Shown here: piece by piece, positions 59,980 through 64,000 of the stretch
How positions within the stretch are numbered: the first letter of the stretch is position 1
How the letters are laid out: every line of letters begins with the position of its first letter
Assembly (NCBI GenBank): GCA_009602725.1
Contig: WELB01000034.1
Span: forward strand, 571,241 to 635,240
Direction of reading: 5' to 3'
From: Spirogloea muscicola
Lineage: Eukaryota; Streptophyta; Zygnematophyceae; Spirogloeales; Spirogloeaceae
Length of the DNA stretch: 64,000 bases
The notes under the pieces: model-generated
The model's database searches: none
Seen by the model: the letters and a program-made list of their open reading frames with translations, nothing else
What the model was told of the DNA's origin: nothing
Program-made: the position numbers and the translations under genes

Positions 59980-60175
59980 TTCTGCCTGAACAATGTATTG
60001 GCTTGAAGTGGCCACACTTCCATTCCATGCGCACTGCGCGCCCTTGGCTCACGCCTTCCGTCTGCGTGCAGGCCGTGCCCTGGCTGTACCTCCGGCCATT
60101 GGCAGGGGGACTGCTTTCCGACTTTGTACATTCTTTTGGGCTGGCCTCTCACAGCCACCAGTCAATTCGGAAGCG
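59980..60175 (+). mobile_element. LINE A-tail, Z-like fragment and B-module
   Basis: ATGTATTGGCTTGAAGTGGC then CATTCCATGCGCACTGCGCG (59993-60040) is an A-tail; LTHAFRLRAGRALAVPP-like coding follows; a B-module (inverted) lies at 60120-60165, with a partial repeat of its flank at 60185-60235. Confidence 0.5.
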
Positions 60176-60429
60176 CTGTTCTTTCCGGCTCACAGCCACT
60201 GCTGTCAATTTGGAAGCGCTGTTTCCGGCTACTGGCTAGGGGTTAGGAGCGGCCGTCCTTCTTCATTCCTTGTTTTCCTGCAAGGTCCAAAGGGCCGAAA
60301 GGCGCCAGGACCACACAGCTATGCAAGACTACAGCGAATGGGAGCTATAGCATCTGATTTCGTCGTGCACCGCTGCCTCTTCGCGTCTGCGGTGGCTCGG
60401 AATGGGCTGGTCCTTCGCAGCCCACCACC

Positions 60430-60845
60430 CCTTTGGCTGTTTAGGTCCTGTTTAGGTCCTCGTTTCCACACTCTCCTTCGGAATATTGCCAATCTAGGCC
60501 ATGCACGACGTGCAGATGTGTTTCCGGCTGAGATGGGCTTGCCAGCTGCCTATCTGTCGTTCATGGGGCTTGCCTGCTGCATATCTGTCGTTCATGGGAC
60601 GACGAGTTTCGGCCTGTCTGCGTGCTAAGGCTAATGCTTTGCACCAGAAAGCTGGGCAAGCTCTAGTTGGTGGCAGAAGGGCTTCGAATCTGCCATCTGT
60701 TATTCAGGCATCGATTAGCGACCTTCATGTATTGACCAGTGGTTACTGAGCGGGTCAATCTGCTATGGGTGATGTACGTCATCAGATGTGCTTGCCTTTG
60801 TACTTGGCCATTTTGGCCTTCGTTTGTTTCAATTACATGAGAATC
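60430..60845 (+). mobile_element. LINE 3' end, type Y
   Basis: CLGPRFHTLLRNIANLGHA (about 60452-60510) matches FLTLLQNIANLGYT of the long copy at 54745-56160; then AKANALHQKAGQALVGGRRA and ASISDLHVLTSGY (stop 60747-60749), and a Y 3' UTR ending near 60845. It contains a small internal duplication (CTGCATATCTGTCGTTCATG, about 60545-60600). It lies upstream of the fucosyltransferase promoter. Confidence 0.6.
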
Positions 60846-60849
60846 CCCC

Positions 60850-61706
60850 TTTGGAAGAGCTGCTTCGTCGCGAAGGGCTTTGCCGCGAATCGGCGGCCGG
60901 TCGCCGCGCCGTCAGACGTGGTTCCCAAACCCGGCGCTGAACGGGCCGGGGGGCGGGGAGGGATTCAAAACGAGCCCGCCTTCTCTGCTCAGGGTGCCGG
61001 AATGCGCAACTCCACCCAAGACAGGAAAAGCCAGCCGCCCACCCCCCCCCGCCCCTCCCGTTCAAGCTCTGCCGCCGCCCGCGCGCGCGGTGACGGGCCG
61101 CGGTCCGCCGGCCTGCGGCCCGCGCAGCGCGAGTTCCTTGAAGGAAGTTGGCAAAAGGAGAGTGGCGGCTGGGGAGGTCAGTGTGCTTGGAGACGATCGT
61201 GGCCCGGTGTAGTGGTGGGACGAGTCGCCGGAGACCTGGCAGGCGGACTAGGCAAGGGGGCACCTGATGGAGAAGCAGCAGTAGCATAAGAAGGCGGCGG
61301 CGGCAGCCGCGGCGATCACGGCGGCTGCATAAAGCGGCAGGCAAGGGTTGCGCTGTGCCGAGCTCTCTCTACGCAACGAGCGACGAGGCTGACCATTCTG
61401 GCCGCCGACTTCCCACTAAGGCGCCCGGAAAGCAACGACGCCTTTCACTCAGTTGTGGGATATGCTGGAAGAAGGAATTGATTTTGAGCTTTCAGGAGCT
61501 GGCTTTTTCAATGTACATGTTGGATATCAAGATGTTGGAGCAAGGACTGGTTATGCACATGCTGACCTGATTGTTAGGCACACAGCAACAAGAAGAAAGA
61601 TGGCATGAGCTTCCAGAACCTCTTGTCTTGGCGTTGATTCGGCTGTAAGTTTGTGCACGAGAGGCAGCAATACGGCATCACTGCGGCGACGTAGGGTTTG
61701 CAAGCA
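60850..61706. promoter_or_regulatory. GC-rich 5' region of the O-fucosyltransferase gene
   Basis: A GC-rich island (60880-61330) then a leader without an ATG in the coding frame. A short uORF (ATGGAGAAGCAGCAGTAG at 61267-61284) is present. An upstream exon, for example around 61355-61480, is possible but has no ATG that I can assign. Confidence 0.35.
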
Positions 61707-64000
61707 ATGCCCCTTTGGACGGCTGCGCTGACTGGCTCTGGCAAGTCCAGAGCAAGAGCCAAGATCCCTGGCCATCAAGTGCAGAGCCTGTCAAATGGTG
61801 TCATCAGCAAAGCCTGTCATTCACCTGCAACAGACTTCAAGAAGCCAAGACGAAGCTATTGCACTCTTCTTCTAAGTGCAACCCTTGTTGTTGTTATTCT
61901 GTCGCTGTCAATTCACGCGAGGCGCATGAGAAACCGTCTCTACAGTGACGAATCCGAGACAGTGAGTTTGTTGACCTGAGACCTAGGAGGCCTTCTATCT
62001 AATCTTGGCATCTCAATCTACTGAGAAGTTGCTCGACCAATTTTGGATCGTGTGTCACTTACTGCAGGTTGATGACGATGACCTTGCCGATGGTCAAGAT
62101 CTGTATGTAAACCGGACAGACACCACACTCACTAACAATCAAACACGACTTCTGGGAACATTCGAGGCTGATGAGGTAAGGAGATTATGAATGAGTGCAC
62201 CAGCATTGGCTTGAAGATGTCAAGCCTGCAATGGAATTGATGGGGTATTGATTTCTGTTGACACTAAGGTACTTTCATTTCTGCGTTCACCCTCACAGAA
62301 TGAGGAGGAAATTGTGTTGAATCTCGATCCTGTCAATCGTTGCGCCTTGAAGCCTCCAAATTGGCCTGGTAAGGTGCTCGCCTTTCAATAAATGCCTTAG
62401 CTGAGCGCTGGATGCTGAGTCCATAACTGTACCTTATAGATACAATCAGCAGAGCAGACTCAGCAGGCACTTGTTTACAGATCATTGATTTCCTGACTAA
62501 ACACAATATATAGTGACTGCATAGCTTCACTAGCAACTAGAGCAAAACTTCCTTCACACATGCAAACCAGCAACACACATGGTATGCCTGCCATGACTTG
62601 ACAAGTGAGCGCTTGCAGCTAGTCCAACTAAGCCGTCTGGATACCTGCTAGTGCGGTGCAATGGTGGTCTTAATCAGATGAGGGCAGCTGTGAGTCTCGC
62701 ATCCTCATTCTGACGTTGATATTGTGCTTGCACAATCTCCCAGTCCAATGGAAGGCAGCATATTGTGCAGAAAGAACTTGGAACAAATCACCTCATGCAT
62801 GATGTGTTTAAGAGATTCTTTCAGGCTCAGACGATGTACACGTGACATATAAGAGAAGAAATGTGTCACCCAAAGCTTCCGACTACACATGTATGTGGAC
62901 ATAGTCTTGGGGAGCCTTCTGGGCAACACTGTGCAGAGCATTTGTTACTGACAGCAGATATAGTAAGTGGCTGCTCTGTTCTCATCCGCCCTTCCTGCTC
63001 GCAGATATGTGACATGGTTGCTATTGCCAGACACCTGAATGCCACAATGGTTATACCAGAGTTGGACAAGGCTTCATTCTGGGCTGATTCTAGGTGAGGC
63101 TGTCTACTCATTACAAGGTCATTGCCTTGAGCGGCACCTGTCTCCCTGTATGACAACTGCCCGACAGGGGACAATGACAGGGCCAATGGGGGTACTCAAC
63201 AGAGGCGCTGCATTTTAGGTGGCATGGTGCGGCCACTCACACCAGTAACACAAAGCAATGCTTGTCCGCAGCGACTTTGGGGATGTGTTTGATGTCAATC
63301 ACTTCATTGACACCTTGGAAGGGGAAGTGAAGGTTATCAGACAACTGCCCCCCAAGCATAGACTCATACAATCAAACAAGATCTATACAATTGATCCCGT
63401 CAGTTGGTCTGATGTTGGTTATTACACGAAAGTTGTTTTCCCTCTACTTCGCAAGCACAAGGTTTGTGCTTTCACCCAACACACACTGCCTCCTTGCAAG
63501 CACTCAAGAAGAACAGATCTATATTACCTTTGCCCTTTCAGAGCTGTGCTTCTTGAAGGAGAAGCTCCTATATGACTGCTCTTCAAGCCATTGTTGGAAT
63601 GACAGGTACTACGTCTGAATAGGACAGACTCAAGGCTTGCAAACAACCCCCCAGACGTTCCCAAGCCCTTGCAGCGCTTAAGGTGCCGAGTGCAATATCA
63701 CGCTCTGCAGTTCACAGGGCCAATCAGAGTCTTGGGGCAGCGAATTATTAACCGCCTGAAATCGAAGGGGCCAGTCATTGCTCTCCACTTGCGATATGAG
63801 ATGGACATGTTGGCCTTCACAGGCTGCACTCATGGATGTACGCCTCAAGAGGCAAAGAAGCTCACTAAGCTCAGGTAATGGTGGTGGCTCTTGAGTTTCT
63901 CGTCAGTGACTCTTCAGTCACTACTCGCCTTTGTGACCCAGTTGTCCTGTCTGACGACACCCCCCTCTCTGCATCCAGTAGCTCAACATTAATATGTCTG
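61707..64000 (+). CDS. Plant-type O-fucosyltransferase (GT106-like), cut by right edge
   Basis: Golgi type II glycosyltransferase of the plant O-FucT superfamily, which includes the GT106 pectin rhamnosyltransferases. Exons: [20 protein letters not shown].. with membrane anchor [20 protein letters not shown] after a basic patch (61707 to about 61961); [16 protein letters not shown] (62069-62175); [20 protein letters not shown] (62299-62368); [17 protein letters not shown] (about 62639-62690); [67 protein letters not shown]-like sequence; [44 protein letters not shown]. The NGGLNQMR nucleotide-sugar motif and [14 protein letters not shown] motif are diagnostic. The start is the first ATG in the anchor frame. 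The gene continues past 64000. Acceptor specificity cannot be told. Confidence 0.87.

Overview
This window is nuclear DNA of a photosynthetic eukaryote, most likely a green alga. The genes are dense in short introns, mostly GT-AG with TGCAG-type acceptors. Gene starts sit in GC-rich islands while introns are AT-richer. The content mixes plant-type genes (DUF707 protein, PPR protein, plastid-type pyruvate kinase, biotin carboxyl carrier protein, plant-type O-fucosyltransferase/GT106) with genes that seed plants lack (MMAA/MeaB GTPase of B12-dependent methylmalonyl-CoA mutase). I cannot name the species from sequence alone; a chlorophyte is my best inference. All calls come from reading translated exons against family patterns I remember; no search was run.

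Layout: DUF707 gene (+, cut by the left edge, ends 4256); PPR gene (-, 4746-8408); DNA topoisomerase II (+, 8999-18874), divergent from the PPR gene; MMAA-like GTPase (-, 19178-21736), tail-to-tail with TOP2; a 728-base assembly gap; CDH1/FZR, the APC/C activator (+, to 26371); SKA2 kinetochore subunit (-, 27133-28120), tail-to-tail with CDH1; mitochondrial carrier (-, 28828-30752); Abraxas-like MPN protein (-, 33212-34318); an unrecognised ~80-residue three-exon gene (-, 36045-36415); DEAD-box helicase of the DBP2/DDX5 group (+, 39214-43643); plastid-type BCCP (-, 44588 to about 46645); plastid-type pyruvate kinase (-, 48654-52788); plant-type O-fucosyltransferase (+, from 61707, cut by the right edge). 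TOP2, CDH1 and SKA2 all act in mitosis. BCCP and pyruvate kinase both serve plastid fatty-acid synthesis.

The spaces at 31-32, 34.8-38.9, 47.5-48.2 and 53-60.9 kb are a repeat landscape with two main ingredients. The first is many 5'-truncated ends of non-LTR retrotransposons; the longer ones carry a restriction-endonuclease-like domain and a shared ...SDLxVLTRGY C-terminus, followed by one of at least three 3' UTR types. The second is more than 30 copies of a short palindromic module (core GGCTGTGAGAGGCCAGCCC, then AAAAGAATGGACAA) on both strands, also found inside a TOP2 intron and upstream of CDH1. This module is the best candidate here for something undescribed.

Assembly cautions: gaps at 22319-23046 and 46882-46909; the second is bracketed by a 60-base exact duplication that looks artefactual.
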